A DNA stretch of 64,000 bases from Lewinellaceae bacterium SD302 (GCA_002591745.1 PDLQ01000026.1:1-64000); one strand, 5' to 3'; counted from the first letter of the stretch, positions 18,201 through 26,348 are shown. A program made the numbers and translations. Notes: a model not told the origin generated them from the sequence alone.

Positions 18201-18441
18201 ACTGGGGCTTTCCGACCTGGCCGGCGGAAGTACGCGTATCCAGTCACTGTTCATTGACGAGGGCTTCGGTAGCCTGGACGAAAGTCTGCTGGATGCCGTG
18301 ATCGACACCCTAAGCAGTCTTCAGGCCCAAGGCAAGACGATCGGGCTGATCAGCCACGTAAAAGAACTACGGGAGCGGGTTCACCACAAAATTCTGATCG
18401 AGAAGCAAGGTGATGGGTTTTCACGCCTGAATGTGATCTAA
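15280..18441 (+). CDS. sbcC: Exonuclease subunit SbcC (Rad50-like SMC ATPase)
   Basis: 1053 residues. The N-terminal half-ATPase has Walker A VGETGAGKTTLLDAI at about residue 37. Long coiled coils follow, interrupted by a zinc hook CPVCGALDHP near 528. The C-terminal half has the ABC signature TLSGGESFLVSLSLALGL and Walker B SLFIDEGFGSLD. With SbcD it processes hairpins and double-strand ends. A TGCTACTTTG repeat is in frame at 16605, encoding TATL in the first coiled-coil arm, where inserts are tolerable. The stop overlaps by 4 nt with the stop of the convergent hydrolase gene. Confidence 0.95.
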   Translation: MKILVLRLRNLNSLRGDHEIRFDESPLADTGLFAIVGETGAGKTTLLDAITLALYGQIDREQESVGGGGRIMSYGTAECFAELEFSTAQGRYLAHWERNKARGKVDGKLQAAKHWLSEWEEDTGAWKFLAEKISETKVVVPEITGLDYGRFTRSVMLPQGAFARFLLADENERADLLEQITGTGIYREISIAAFERHKLAVKDHERIGEQLSNLSLLTETQREVLTDELEVKRVELAEIESRLKEISPSLKLYQRQREIGQQKEQLTQRLNALKASKQARQTEREKLRRHEELGPVADQLRDHDKALAQLDRRRLELTELNGRLERLRKDEKQLSTAAEVAATNLKDFENKLPEREAKVDEAVKLEAELKSSEKELGQLILTQQQYQSESKRIKTELAALDQQLAKVKTEQSELRSLLAELYPDRDHSDRLVSFSIVITADTATLQSQKANLEKRIRAREFAKKIADLKEAVDTAANALATGEKELIYRQKEQKKSEKTLKLQRELLDQLRQNASLAALKDSVEPGEPCPVCGALDHPALEHWSPPSTELLEAETNKLADTEAKLREAQRGEQQASIDLAAHRQKHYLQGLQLKELRKEWAIEFSEISELEALEWSENELSNELEGQALREQKLKTANDRLNQQLARGGTDKITEAKQKLTERDEGLQQKQTDISPKIEAVHTQIEQYSLRLTTLLKGLNVAEARAGLKKREKSCRDKAALAHQQLVDHQTTIKTNESSKKTLDEEIKYLNKELADLAEKIAAFLGDERPTAVSSAKKELLSIEMATSLRREFNSLDQELHSKQQQYAKLIEEEEAAAVIVADLPPEQSLREQESELSEQRKASYQTTGALQQQLTTDEKNRQAAGNLTTSLITAEQERRRWAALDELIGSAKGDRFSRFAQSLTLDRLVAAANEQLADLLDGRYRIDRKPSVYRGRNPLHLGLEIIDTYQADNRRDTQTLSGGESFLVSLSLALGLSDLAGGSTRIQSLFIDEGFGSLDESLLDAVIDTLSSLQAQGKTIGLISHVKELRERVHHKILIEKQGDGFSRLNVI
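16605..16614 (+). repeat. TGCTACTTTG dispersed repeat, inside sbcC
   Basis: Context gacac-core-cagtcacaaaaa, encoding DTATLQSQK in the coiled coil of SbcC. Confidence 0.85.
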
Positions 18442-19343
18442 AGCTCAAACCGGCCCAAAAATTCAATCATTTTACGCTCGAAAACCTGGGGTGCTTCGGC
18501 GAAGGGAACATGACCAACGCCAGGCAGACTGACCAGGCATGCGTCAGGAAGTTTACTGGCGTATTCTACCTGGTGATTGTAAGGAATGATGGGGTCGGAC
18601 TCGCCGGCAAAAGCCAGTACGGGACAGGTTATATTCTCCCGTTCATCCGATAGTTCCATATTCAACAAGCTGCGGAACCAGACGCGCATACCAGCGATGT
18701 CATGACGGGCAACATCCGGAAAAATGAGCCTCAGGGTAGTTTCCAAATGTGGGTAGGCCAGTAGCTTGCGGTCGTTGATCGAATAGAATTTTACGGCTTT
18801 GCGCAAGAAGAAAATGTGAGACTGAAGGACTTTCCAGCTCATCCAAAATATCGCCCTCCTGATGATTCGCCCCTTGGCGAACAATTGCAACACTCCTTCC
18901 AGCCCTTTGGCACGGCCGGAAGTGAAACCGCCAGCACTGATTACTCCGGCTACCCGATCCGGGTACTTTGCCGCATAGTTGAGTGCCGCAAAACCGCCGA
19001 CTGAATAACCAACTAAAAGAAAGCGTCCCTGGGGGACAACCCTACAGATTTGCTCGTGTAGCATCTCTGCGAAGACAGATTCAGTTAAGGTCTGATCGTT
19101 GTATTCTCCCTCATAGGTACTTGGGTGATGCAATGGCAAACTCAGCGAATACCAAGCGTGGCGGCGGCGGAATTCTTCGGGCATGGCCGCTTCCCAAAAA
19201 CGTACACTGGCGGTGAGCCCGTGGATCAGGATAACCGGAAGGTGAGTCGCCGTGGGATTCGGATGGGCCAGATACGCCAATCGGTGGGGACCGAAATTGA
19301 TAAAAGCAGGATCAACGGACCCCGAATTGGACGAATGTGACAA
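18438..19343 (-). CDS. Alpha/beta hydrolase
   Basis: 301 residues; the only start available is TTG 19343. The fold is clear: HGLTASVRFW (oxyanion loop), GYSVGGFAALN (nucleophile elbow, Ser), FAGESDPIIP (Asp) and GVGHVPFAEAP (His). The catalytic triad is complete. There is no signal peptide, so it is probably cytoplasmic. The natural substrate cannot be deduced. It converges on sbcC with overlapping stop codons, and diverges from hpf. Confidence 0.85.
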   Translation of the reverse strand: MSHSSNSGSVDPAFINFGPHRLAYLAHPNPTATHLPVILIHGLTASVRFWEAAMPEEFRRRHAWYSLSLPLHHPSTYEGEYNDQTLTESVFAEMLHEQICRVVPQGRFLLVGYSVGGFAALNYAAKYPDRVAGVISAGGFTSGRAKGLEGVLQLFAKGRIIRRAIFWMSWKVLQSHIFFLRKAVKFYSINDRKLLAYPHLETTLRLIFPDVARHDIAGMRVWFRSLLNMELSDERENITCPVLAFAGESDPIIPYNHQVEYASKLPDACLVSLPGVGHVPFAEAPQVFERKMIEFLGRFEL

Positions 19344-19427
19344 ATTGATAGATGTTTAGCGGCTCCCCAAGCGAACGAAAGTCCGTTGAAATAGGTTCTC
19401 TATTTAACTAACCAAATCCAATAATCT

Positions 19428-19727
19428 ATGCAGATTCACATTAATCAATCCAGCGAACTGGCCGGGAACACCAAGTACCTGCTGAACGAGAAACTAGAAA
19501 AACTCACTACTTTCTACGAGCGGATTGAAAGCGCCACCGTACACATCAAGCAAGATGATGGCTTAGGCGAAAACGAAGCGACCATCAACGTTCGTCTGGC
19601 CGTACCGGGACCGGACATCGTTGCCGAAGCAAGCGAAGAGACCATTGAAAAAAGCATCGCCGAGGTGCACGACAAACTGCGTCGTCAACTCCGCAAGTTG
19701 AAGGAAAAGCAGAACGGACGAAATTAA
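19428..19727 (+). CDS. hpf: Ribosome hibernation-promoting factor (HPF/YfiA family)
   Basis: 99 residues, the short (single-domain) form. It shows the beta-alpha-beta-beta-beta-alpha pattern: MQIHINQSSELAGNTKYLLN, KLEKLTTFYERIESATVHIK, EATINVRLAVPGPDIVAEAS, then a basic helix KLRRQLRKLKEKQ. The family binds the 30S mRNA/tRNA channel and inactivates ribosomes in stationary phase. It lacks the C-terminal dimerisation domain of long HPF. A GC-rich hairpin follows at once. Confidence 0.9.
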   Translation: MQIHINQSSELAGNTKYLLNEKLEKLTTFYERIESATVHIKQDDGLGENEATINVRLAVPGPDIVAEASEETIEKSIAEVHDKLRRQLRKLKEKQNGRN

Positions 19728-19731
19728 AAGC

Positions 19732-19767
19732 AATCAGCCCGGCGGGAAAATCCCCGCCGGACTGATT
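19732..19767. terminator. Hairpin between hpf and purC
   Basis: AATCAG-CCGGCGGG (19732-19746) pairs with CCCGCCGG-CTGATT (19753-19767), with one internal mismatch and a 6-nt loop. On the plus strand no U-tract follows (accttcg), so termination after hpf may be partial. It ends only 25 nt before the purC start. Confidence 0.7.
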
Positions 19768-19792
19768 ACCTTCGCCTAAAATATTTTCAGCC

Positions 19793-20731
19793 GTGGCGAA
19801 TGCTTTGAAAGAAACCAATCTGAACCTGTCTGACCAGGTCGCTTTTTACCGGGGGAAAGTCCGCGACGTTTATACCCTCGAAGACGGTAAACTTTTGATG
19901 GTCGCCTCCGACCGTATTTCGGCTTTCGACCACGTTCTACCCCGTGCCATTCCACACAAAGGCCAGGTATTGAACCAAACCGCCGTCCATTTTTTGAATG
20001 CTACGCGGGACATCTGCCCGAACTGGCTGCTGGAAACCCCGGACCCTAACGTCGCCATCGGACTGGCTTGTGCCCCCTATAAAGTGGAAATGGTCATCCG
20101 TGGCTATCTGGTCGGTCACGCCTGGCGAGAATACAAAGCCGGCAAAAGAGAAATTTGTGGAGTGCCCATGCCAGATGGAATGCGGGAAAACGATCCTTTT
20201 CCGGAACCCATCATCACTCCCGCGACCAAAGCCGAAGAAGGCCACGACGAAGATATTAGTCGAGAAGAGATCATCCGCCAGGGCATCGTAGCAGAGGCTG
20301 AATACAAGCAGTTAGAAGCCTATACCCGCGCCTTGTTTGCCAGGGGTACGGCAATGGCCGCAGAGCGTGGACTTATTCTGGTTGATACCAAATACGAATT
20401 CGGCCGCCACAATGACAAGATCGTCCTCATCGACGAGATCCATACTCCGGACAGTTCCCGTTATTTCTACGCCGATGGCTTCGCTGAGCGACAGCAGAAG
20501 GGAGAACGGCAAAAACAACTCAGTAAGGAATTCGTTCGCGAATGGCTTATGGAAAACGGTTTCCAGGGCAAAGAAGGACAAAGCATGCCGGAAATGCCGG
20601 ATGCCTTGGTAGAGAAAATCACCCATCGTTATGTAGAACTTTACGAGCGGGTAACTGGCAAAGTATTCGAACCGGCAGAAACCGGGGATATTGAGGGAAG
20701 AATTTTAAGGGCAGTTACCAACAGACGCTAG
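19793..20731 (+). CDS. purC: Phosphoribosylaminoimidazole-succinocarboxamide synthase (SAICAR synthetase)
   Basis: 312 residues from GTG 19793, the eukaryote-like long form. Key segments are [50 protein letters not shown]-type ([20 protein letters not shown]), [10 protein letters not shown] and [12 protein letters not shown]. The enzyme ligates Asp to CAIR using ATP in purine synthesis. purB, for a later step, is at 51.9-53.3 kb on the other strand, so the pathway genes are scattered. The short leader follows a hairpin directly. Confidence 0.95.
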   Translation: MANALKETNLNLSDQVAFYRGKVRDVYTLEDGKLLMVASDRISAFDHVLPRAIPHKGQVLNQTAVHFLNATRDICPNWLLETPDPNVAIGLACAPYKVEMVIRGYLVGHAWREYKAGKREICGVPMPDGMRENDPFPEPIITPATKAEEGHDEDISREEIIRQGIVAEAEYKQLEAYTRALFARGTAMAAERGLILVDTKYEFGRHNDKIVLIDEIHTPDSSRYFYADGFAERQQKGERQKQLSKEFVREWLMENGFQGKEGQSMPEMPDALVEKITHRYVELYERVTGKVFEPAETGDIEGRILRAVTNRR

Positions 20732-20757
20732 TAAAGCCACTAGTTTGAGTGCGTGGC

Positions 20758-21417
20758 TTACGTCAGTCGCTTTACGAACCTTTTCAACTCTTCCCGCACC
20801 ACCCGATGGTCTCCGGCGTAACTATGCTCCTGAACAATTAGCTCCTGTTTCTTTATCAGTTCGCGGTGCAGCTCGATGTACTCGTCCTTAATTAGCGGAT
20901 CAGCGTCGCCACGGAAATGATGGATGGGTTTTCCGGCCAGGTGTTCACTGATCTCCGGTTGCCGGTAATCCAGGTCCTCGGGGATGAGACCGCCCCATAG
21001 CCAGAGCTGGTCAAAGCGCGGCAAATCCTGTACCAACCAACGAACCAGGGTTGCGCAACCCTGGCTAAATCCGAACAAAATCACTTCTACCTCTTGGGGG
21101 CATTTGTCCAGTTGTTCCTGAAACAAAGTCGAAAGCATATTGGTATAATCCCGGATTTCATCCAGTCGGTTTCCACGGGTCATCCAGCTGGCTGCTACGG
21201 GTCCGTCGAGCCCGCCCCAGTAGAAACGGCTGAGTCCTTCGGGGGCGACCACGTAATCCTCGGGGCCGGCAAGCACATCAAATTTTCGGATAAAGTGCTG
21301 CGCCAATTGTGCGTAACCGTGGCAAGCGAACCAGAGTCGCTTTGTTTGCGGGCCTGCTTCGCCAAGGGTATAGTAGTGAGCAGTCCGGGGAGTCAGGAAT
21401 TTGTGGTGGGTGGGCAT
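20758..21417 (-). CDS. Carboxylesterase/phospholipase-type alpha/beta hydrolase
   Basis: 219 residues. Motifs: WFACHGYAQLAQHF near the N-terminus, LFGFSQGCATLVRW (Ser nucleophile in GFSQG), FRGDADPLIKDEY (Asp) and YAGDHRVV (His). Length and motifs fit the small YpfH/LypLA-like serine esterases. No signal peptide is seen. Its 5' leader contains three tandem copies of an 8-mer and, 36 nt before the ATG, a TGCTACTTTG repeat pointing at the gene. Confidence 0.8.
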   Translation of the reverse strand: MPTHHKFLTPRTAHYYTLGEAGPQTKRLWFACHGYAQLAQHFIRKFDVLAGPEDYVVAPEGLSRFYWGGLDGPVAASWMTRGNRLDEIRDYTNMLSTLFQEQLDKCPQEVEVILFGFSQGCATLVRWLVQDLPRFDQLWLWGGLIPEDLDYRQPEISEHLAGKPIHHFRGDADPLIKDEYIELHRELIKKQELIVQEHSYAGDHRVVREELKRFVKRLT

Positions 21418-21422
21418 TTTCA

Positions 21423-21446
21423 GGTCTTGTGGTCTTGTGGTCTTGT
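21423..21446 (-). repeat. Three tandem copies of GGTCTTGT
   Basis: Exact 8-bp unit times three (ACAAGACC on the sense strand of the esterase gene), ending 6 nt before its start codon. It could slip during replication and change leader length. Confidence 0.8.
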
Positions 21447-21452
21447 GGCTAA

Positions 21453-21462
21453 CAAAGTAGCA
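21453..21462 (-). repeat. TGCTACTTTG dispersed repeat, before esterase gene
   Basis: Complement reads gcat-core-ttagccacaag. It lies 36 nt upstream of the esterase ATG and forms a diverging pair with the copy at 21562. Confidence 0.85.
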
Positions 21463-21561
21463 ATGCTGCTGTGATTATCAACATAAGTTCTTGTTTTTCC
21501 GTTTGGCCAAAAGCCCCGTGTAAAGACCTCCGGCAATATTTCAGACAATTGCGTTTAGCAC

Positions 21562-21571
21562 TGCTACTTTG
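21562..21571 (+). repeat. TGCTACTTTG dispersed repeat, before DUF72 gene
   Basis: Context cac-core-aagccaaaacaac, ending 20 nt before the ATG at 21591. It points at the gene, mirror-symmetric to the copy at 21453. Confidence 0.85.
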
Positions 21572-21590
21572 AAGCCAAAACAACCAGACT

Positions 21591-22502
21591 ATGAAATTCG
21601 GCAAACTCACCGACATCAGTAACGTCAACTTTCGGATACCGGATGACCCCGTCTCCAATCATGCCAGAATAGACCGCTATCAGTTGGGAGAAAATGACGG
21701 CAAGCCCCAACTGTATTTGGGTGCCACCGGCTGGAGCATGCCGGAATGGAAAGGTAAATGGTATCCCGAAAAAGCGAGGCAAGCAGATTTCCTATTGCAC
21801 TATGGCAAGCAGTTCAACACCATCGAGCTGAATACGACTCACTACCGAATCCCGACGCCCCAACTGGTGGAAAAATGGTACAACAACACCCCCGCCGATT
21901 TTCGCTTTTGCCCGAAGGTGCCACAGACGATCAGCCACGTCAATTCGCTGGATATCGGTGGAGAGACAACGAAACTATTCATTCGTAACATCGCGGGGAT
22001 GAAGGAAAAATACGGTTGTGGTTTCATCCAGCTACCTCCCTATTTCGACAGTTCAAGACTGGAGTTACTAGACAGATTTTTAAAGGGTTGGCCCCAGTTG
22101 CTTCCGCTGGCGGTTGAGGTTCGTCACCCCAGTTGGTTTGCCGATCAGGCGACTACCGAGAACCTCATGAATACTCTGGCAGCTCACCACGCCGCCGCCG
22201 TGATCACGGATGTCAGTGGCCGTCGTGATGTACTGCACATGTACGTAACGGCTCCCCGAACCATGATCCGTTTTGTGGGGAACGGCTTACACGAAACCGA
22301 CTTCCTGCGCTTGATGGACTGGACCGGCCGTCTGAAGAAATGGCGACTACCCGAGGCCTATATTTTCCCCCATCAGCCCGATAACATCCTGGCTCCGGAT
22401 GCCACCGCCTGGCTGAACACCAGCTTGCAACAACAGGGCTGGGCAGAAAGTCGTGGGCCACGGGAAGTAGAAAAGCCGGCGGAGCAAGGAAGTTTATTCT
22501 AG
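21591..22502 (+). CDS. DUF72 (YecE-family) protein
   Basis: 303 residues. It has the TIM-barrel-like DUF72 signature: LGATGWSMPEWKGKWYPE, FNTIELNTTHYRIPTPQLVE, FCPKVPQTISHV and later AYIFPHQPDNILAPDAT. The function is not established for the family; some members lie near DNA-metabolism genes. It is divergently arranged with the esterase gene across two outward-pointing dispersed repeats, and followed 39 nt later by ppk. Confidence 0.85.
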   Translation: MKFGKLTDISNVNFRIPDDPVSNHARIDRYQLGENDGKPQLYLGATGWSMPEWKGKWYPEKARQADFLLHYGKQFNTIELNTTHYRIPTPQLVEKWYNNTPADFRFCPKVPQTISHVNSLDIGGETTKLFIRNIAGMKEKYGCGFIQLPPYFDSSRLELLDRFLKGWPQLLPLAVEVRHPSWFADQATTENLMNTLAAHHAAAVITDVSGRRDVLHMYVTAPRTMIRFVGNGLHETDFLRLMDWTGRLKKWRLPEAYIFPHQPDNILAPDATAWLNTSLQQQGWAESRGPREVEKPAEQGSLF

Positions 22503-22507
22503 TTCAC

Positions 22508-22515
22508 TACCTTTG
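22508..22515 (+). promoter_or_regulatory. -7 box TACCTTTG before ppk
   Basis: Exact TAnnTTTG consensus in the 39-nt gap before ppk, 26 nt from its ATG. No matching -33 TTG. It suggests ppk can be transcribed separately from the DUF72 gene. Confidence 0.5.
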
Positions 22516-22541
22516 GCGCAAAGCAGATTCCAGCAAATACT

Positions 22542-24629
22542 ATGGCCGACAAATACCCCATAATCGAGCGCGACATCAGTTGGTTGTCCTTCAATCACCG
22601 GGTGCTCCAAGAGGCGAAAGACCCGACTTTGCCGCTGTTCGAGCGGGTCAAATTCCTGGCCATTTACAGTTCTAACCTCGACGAGTTCTTTCGGGTAAGG
22701 ATGGCCAACCACCGTAACCTGCTGCGCATCAAGAAAAAAACGATGCGGGAGCTACACATCAGTCCTAAACAGACTGTGCGTACCATTCAGCGGATCGTTA
22801 ACCGCCAGCAAGAAGCTTTCAGTCGTATTTTTGAAAAGCAGATCGTACCAGAACTTGAAAACCACGGTATTCTCATAAAGCGCAGGTTGGACCTATCGCC
22901 GGAGGAGCAAGTTTTCGTGGAAGATTATTTCCGGGAATACATGTTGCCCTACGTTCAACCGGTACTGTTGGTCAAGGACAAGATTCGTCCGTTCCTGAAT
23001 AATGCCCAGCTGTACTTGTGTATCCTGATGCACGACAAAATGGACTTGGAGACGAAGTCCTACGCCATCGTAAAAATCCCCAGTGATCACCTGCCGCGCT
23101 TCATTGAATTACCGCCGACCAACGAAGATGAGTTCCCCCTGATCATGCTGGACGATATCGTGCGCCACAACGTCAGCTCGATGTTCCCCGGATACGAGAT
23201 CGAAGATACCTTTTCTATCAAACTGACGCGGGACGCCGAGTTGTACATCGACGACGAGTTCGAAGGGGATCTGGTGCAAAAAATCAAGAAAAGCCTGACC
23301 AAACGGCACGTCGGCCCGGCCAGTCGCTTCGTCTACGATCGTGAGATGCCCCAGCAGATGTTGAATTTCCTGATGGAGAGTTTCGAGCTGGAGAAGTACG
23401 ACACGCTGAGAGAAGGCCGCTACCACAATAACTTCGACTTCTTCAAATTCCCGGATTTCGGTCTCTCCAAACTCAAAAACCAAGTGCTTCCGCCGCTGCC
23501 TTACCCCGCCCTGGAAAAAGCGGATGATTTTTGGGCAGCTATTGAGGAGCGGGACCATCTGGTGCATTTTCCCTACCACAGTTACGAGAGCGTTGTCCGC
23601 TTTTTCGAGGAAGCTTCCCGAGATCCGGACGTTACCCATATTCGCATCGTACAATACCGTGTGGCGCGGAAATCACGGATCATGAAAGCCCTTATGGAGG
23701 CCGTTCGCCGGGGTAAGCAAGTAAGCGTGTTCATCGAGGTTAAGGCTCGTTTCGATGAAGAGGCAAACCTGCGCTGGGGTGAAAAGCTGGAAAAGGCCGG
23801 AGTGAACGTCCATTACAGTTTTCCCGGGGTAAAAGTCCATTCCAAACTGGGACTGGTAAGGCGTTACCATAATGGGCAGGAAAAAATTTACAACTACCTC
23901 TCCACTGGTAACTTCCACGAAGACACGGCCAAAATTTATAGCGACTTCGGTCTGTTTACCGCTGATGAACGCCTGACGAACGAAGTCTCCCGGGTATTCA
24001 GCTTCCTGGAAACGGTGAACGTGCCGCAGTTAAACTTCGAACACCTGCTGGTTGGCCAATTCAATTTACGGCCGGACCTGGAAGCCCTCATCGACTTCGA
24101 AACAGCGGAGGCTAAGGCCGGTCGGCCAGCTCGAATTCTCCTGAAAATGAATTCATTGCAGGATGAACTGATGATTCAGAAACTCTATGATGCTGGCCGC
24201 GCCGGCGTTAAGGTTCAGATGATCATTCGGGGCATCTGCTGCCTGATTCCTGGCATTCCCGGCGTCAGCGATAATATCCACGCGGTTAGCATCGTCGATC
24301 GCTACCTGGAACACGCCAGGGTCTTTAACTTTCACCACGCAGGGGCGGAAAAAATGTACCTCAGTTCAGCTGATTTCATGACCCGTAATCTGAGTCACCG
24401 TATCGAGACCACCTTCCCGATCTACGATGAAGAAATCAAGAAGATCATTCGTTACTGCCTCGATCTTCAGCTGAGCGACAACCAGAAAGCCCGGCTACTA
24501 AGTGACCAGCAGGGGAACCCCTACTATAAAGGGGGCAGCAACCTGCCGGTGACCAGCCAGGAAGAAACCTATCACTATCTGAAAAGGCTACTGGTGCAAG
24601 AGAAAGAAAAAGAAGGGGCAGAAGAGTAG
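22542..24629 (+). CDS. ppk1: Polyphosphate kinase 1
   Basis: 695 residues, full family length. The N-terminal domain has ERDISWLSFNHRVLQEA and FLAIYSSNLDEFFRVR. The head domain follows, then two PLD-like catalytic domains with the phospho-accepting His in VHSKLGLV and the nearby NYLSTGNFHEDTA, plus the second motif in RGICCLIPGIPGVSDNI and LSSADFMTRNL. It reversibly polymerises ATP gamma-phosphate into polyphosphate at the inner membrane. No ppx is adjacent. Confidence 0.95.
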   Translation: MADKYPIIERDISWLSFNHRVLQEAKDPTLPLFERVKFLAIYSSNLDEFFRVRMANHRNLLRIKKKTMRELHISPKQTVRTIQRIVNRQQEAFSRIFEKQIVPELENHGILIKRRLDLSPEEQVFVEDYFREYMLPYVQPVLLVKDKIRPFLNNAQLYLCILMHDKMDLETKSYAIVKIPSDHLPRFIELPPTNEDEFPLIMLDDIVRHNVSSMFPGYEIEDTFSIKLTRDAELYIDDEFEGDLVQKIKKSLTKRHVGPASRFVYDREMPQQMLNFLMESFELEKYDTLREGRYHNNFDFFKFPDFGLSKLKNQVLPPLPYPALEKADDFWAAIEERDHLVHFPYHSYESVVRFFEEASRDPDVTHIRIVQYRVARKSRIMKALMEAVRRGKQVSVFIEVKARFDEEANLRWGEKLEKAGVNVHYSFPGVKVHSKLGLVRRYHNGQEKIYNYLSTGNFHEDTAKIYSDFGLFTADERLTNEVSRVFSFLETVNVPQLNFEHLLVGQFNLRPDLEALIDFETAEAKAGRPARILLKMNSLQDELMIQKLYDAGRAGVKVQMIIRGICCLIPGIPGVSDNIHAVSIVDRYLEHARVFNFHHAGAEKMYLSSADFMTRNLSHRIETTFPIYDEEIKKIIRYCLDLQLSDNQKARLLSDQQGNPYYKGGSNLPVTSQEETYHYLKRLLVQEKEKEGAEE

Positions 24630-24716
24630 CAACCGGACGGGCAGGTTTCGTGTTAAAAAGCCTCTCTCCCGTTGCCTGTGCAAAGAGGAGTTAAGGGAGA
24701 AGCCAAAACAACATCA

Positions 24717-26042
24717 ATGAAACAGTCACTTTCCATTCTAGTACTCATCTTTCTCTTCGGCGCCTGTACTTTCGTGCAGGAACGCTACTCCAAGCTTCCT
24801 CCCGGGCCTTACCGGGGTGTACTAAAACTGGAAAACACTTTCGTCAGTCCCAACCCCAAGGGAGAACCGTTGCCGGAGAAGGTCGATTTGGTCTTTGATG
24901 AAGTTACCGACGGAGAACTGCCATTCACCTTCGAAGTGGAATACGAAAATGACTCGATCTTCAAGCTTACGATCATCAACGGTGAAGAGCGTATTCCGGT
25001 GCCCAGCAAAAACATCAGTTACGGCCGTGACCGGAGTCAGGGGCGGGATACCCTGCGAATCGATTTCCCGGTCTACGATACTTACATCAGCGCCTACCAC
25101 GAAGAAAATATCATTGAAGGTGTCTGGGTAGTGAACTACCGCGATAATTACCGGGTGCCCTTCGTTGCCGAGTTCGGTCAGAATCATCGCTTCACCAAGC
25201 TGCGCAAAGAGCCGATCACAGATATGAGTGGTGACTGGGCCATGAATTTTAGTGAGGGTGACGAACCCTTCGTCGGTCTCGGAGAATTCCGGCAGGAGGG
25301 CAACGAGCTTACCGGTACCATCCGTACCGAAACCGGTGATTACCGTTACCTGGAAGGCACGATCCAGGCTGACAAATTCTATCTCAGCGTTTTCGACGGT
25401 AGTCACGCCTTTCTATTTGAAGGCAAGTTGAGTGAAGACGGTAGCCGAATGGCCGGCAGCTTTAGGAGCGGTCGCCACTACATCACCGATTTCAGCGGAC
25501 GCCGTGACCCAAACTTCGTCTTGGCTGACCCGGATACATTAACCAGTATTGACCAGCGTGAACCCCTCGAATTCAGCTTCCCAAATGCGAATGGAGACAG
25601 CATCAGCCTCAGCGATCCCCGTTTTCAGGATAAGGTGACCCTGGTAAGCATCATGGGCACCTGGTGTCCGAATTGCCGTGACGAGGCGAACTACCTGCGG
25701 GAATACCGCGCCGCCAATCCCGATCAGGATTTCGAGATCATCAGCCTGGCTTACGAGCGTTATGGTGCTACGGATGCCCGCAGTGTGGCTGCCATTCAGC
25801 GCTATGAGGACAATATGAACATCGACTGGCCTATCCTCCTGGCCGGCAGCAGCGGTAAATCAGAGGCTGCCAAAACCCTGCCCGCCCTCAATCATGTCCT
25901 CAGCTACCCCACCCTCATTTTTCTGGATAAGGAGGGTAAGGTTCGTCGGATACATACCGGCTTCAACGGCCCGGCGACCAGTGCTTTCGCGGAGTTTGAT
26001 ACTGAGTTTCGGGAGACGATGGATGAGTTGTTAGCAGAATAG
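24717..26042 (+). CDS. TlpA-family thioredoxin-fold lipoprotein
   Basis: 441 residues from ATG 24717, which yields a lipoprotein signal (MKQSLSILVLIFLFGACTF, Cys at GAC); the frame extends 15 codons upstream. A beta-rich N-terminal part (about 30-280) of unknown type precedes a TlpA/AhpC-TSA domain with the redox motif GTWCPNCRDEANYL (about 318) and cis-Pro region SYPTLIFLDKEGKV. Such proteins reduce periplasmic disulfides or act in cytochrome c maturation and stress. The large N-terminal domain is common in Bacteroidota TlpA-like proteins, but its partner is unknown. Confidence 0.85.
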   Translation: MKQSLSILVLIFLFGACTFVQERYSKLPPGPYRGVLKLENTFVSPNPKGEPLPEKVDLVFDEVTDGELPFTFEVEYENDSIFKLTIINGEERIPVPSKNISYGRDRSQGRDTLRIDFPVYDTYISAYHEENIIEGVWVVNYRDNYRVPFVAEFGQNHRFTKLRKEPITDMSGDWAMNFSEGDEPFVGLGEFRQEGNELTGTIRTETGDYRYLEGTIQADKFYLSVFDGSHAFLFEGKLSEDGSRMAGSFRSGRHYITDFSGRRDPNFVLADPDTLTSIDQREPLEFSFPNANGDSISLSDPRFQDKVTLVSIMGTWCPNCRDEANYLREYRAANPDQDFEIISLAYERYGATDARSVAAIQRYEDNMNIDWPILLAGSSGKSEAAKTLPALNHVLSYPTLIFLDKEGKVRRIHTGFNGPATSAFAEFDTEFRETMDELLAE

Positions 26043-26059
26043 GGCCGGAACATGAACTT

Positions 26060-26069
26060 TGCTACTTTG
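26060..26069 (+). repeat. TGCTACTTTG dispersed repeat, intergenic
   Basis: Context cttt-core-aagtcaaaagac, 18 nt after the TlpA gene stop. It forms an inverted pair with 26229. Confidence 0.85.
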
Positions 26070-26142
26070 AAGTCAAAAGACCGCTAAGATGTGAGAAGAG
26101 AGGTTACTTGGTTGTTAGACCGTCGCTTTGGCGCATCTGATC

Positions 26143-26220
26143 CGGAGTCAAGAGTCTGGAGTCTGGAGTCCAGTGTCAATAGTCTGGAGTCAAGAGTCTG
26201 GAGTCTAGTATCTAGTGTCT
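26143..26220. repeat. GAGTC/AGTCT-rich tandem tract
   Basis: A 21-bp unit is exactly repeated at a 42-bp period (26144-26164, 26186-26206), with extra GGAGTC copies between. It is flanked by an inverted pair of TGCTACTTTG repeats. Unlike CRISPR, the spacers between units are themselves repeat sequence. Confidence 0.75.
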
Positions 26221-26228
26221 TTTCCTGG

Positions 26229-26238
26229 CAAAGTAGCA
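26229..26238 (-). repeat. TGCTACTTTG dispersed repeat, intergenic
   Basis: Complement reads gcct-core-ccaggaaaa. It closes the AGTC-rich tract on its right side. Confidence 0.85.
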
Positions 26239-26348
26239 AGGCTGATAAAAAGCCCGATTTCAACCGCTTTCTGACGAGCAAATCACAATCCGAAAATTCT
26301 AAATCCTAACCCCTATCTTCGCAGCAACCCCGTATACCTGATCAACAC

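Larger units (their letters stand above)
26043..26348. other. Repeat-filled spacer before TIR-like gene
   Basis: 306 bp. It holds two inverted TGCTACTTTG copies (26060 plus, 26229 minus) flanking an AGTC-rich tract in which a 21-bp sequence (GGAGTCAAGAGTCTGGAGTC+T) occurs at 26144-26164 and 26186-26206. A TATCTTCG -7-like box at about 26318 is 25 nt before the gene start. Short frames on both strands (65-72 codons) are products of the repeat and are not called. Confidence 0.7.

Noticed and set aside
26143-26220. Possible CRISPR array
   Set aside because: Only two full repeat units, spacers that are repeat-like themselves, and no cas genes.
26084-26309. Short frames on both strands with TLDxRLQ-type repeats
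   Set aside because: The peptide repeats only reflect the AGTC-rich DNA tract; open frames on both strands follow from the repeat period.
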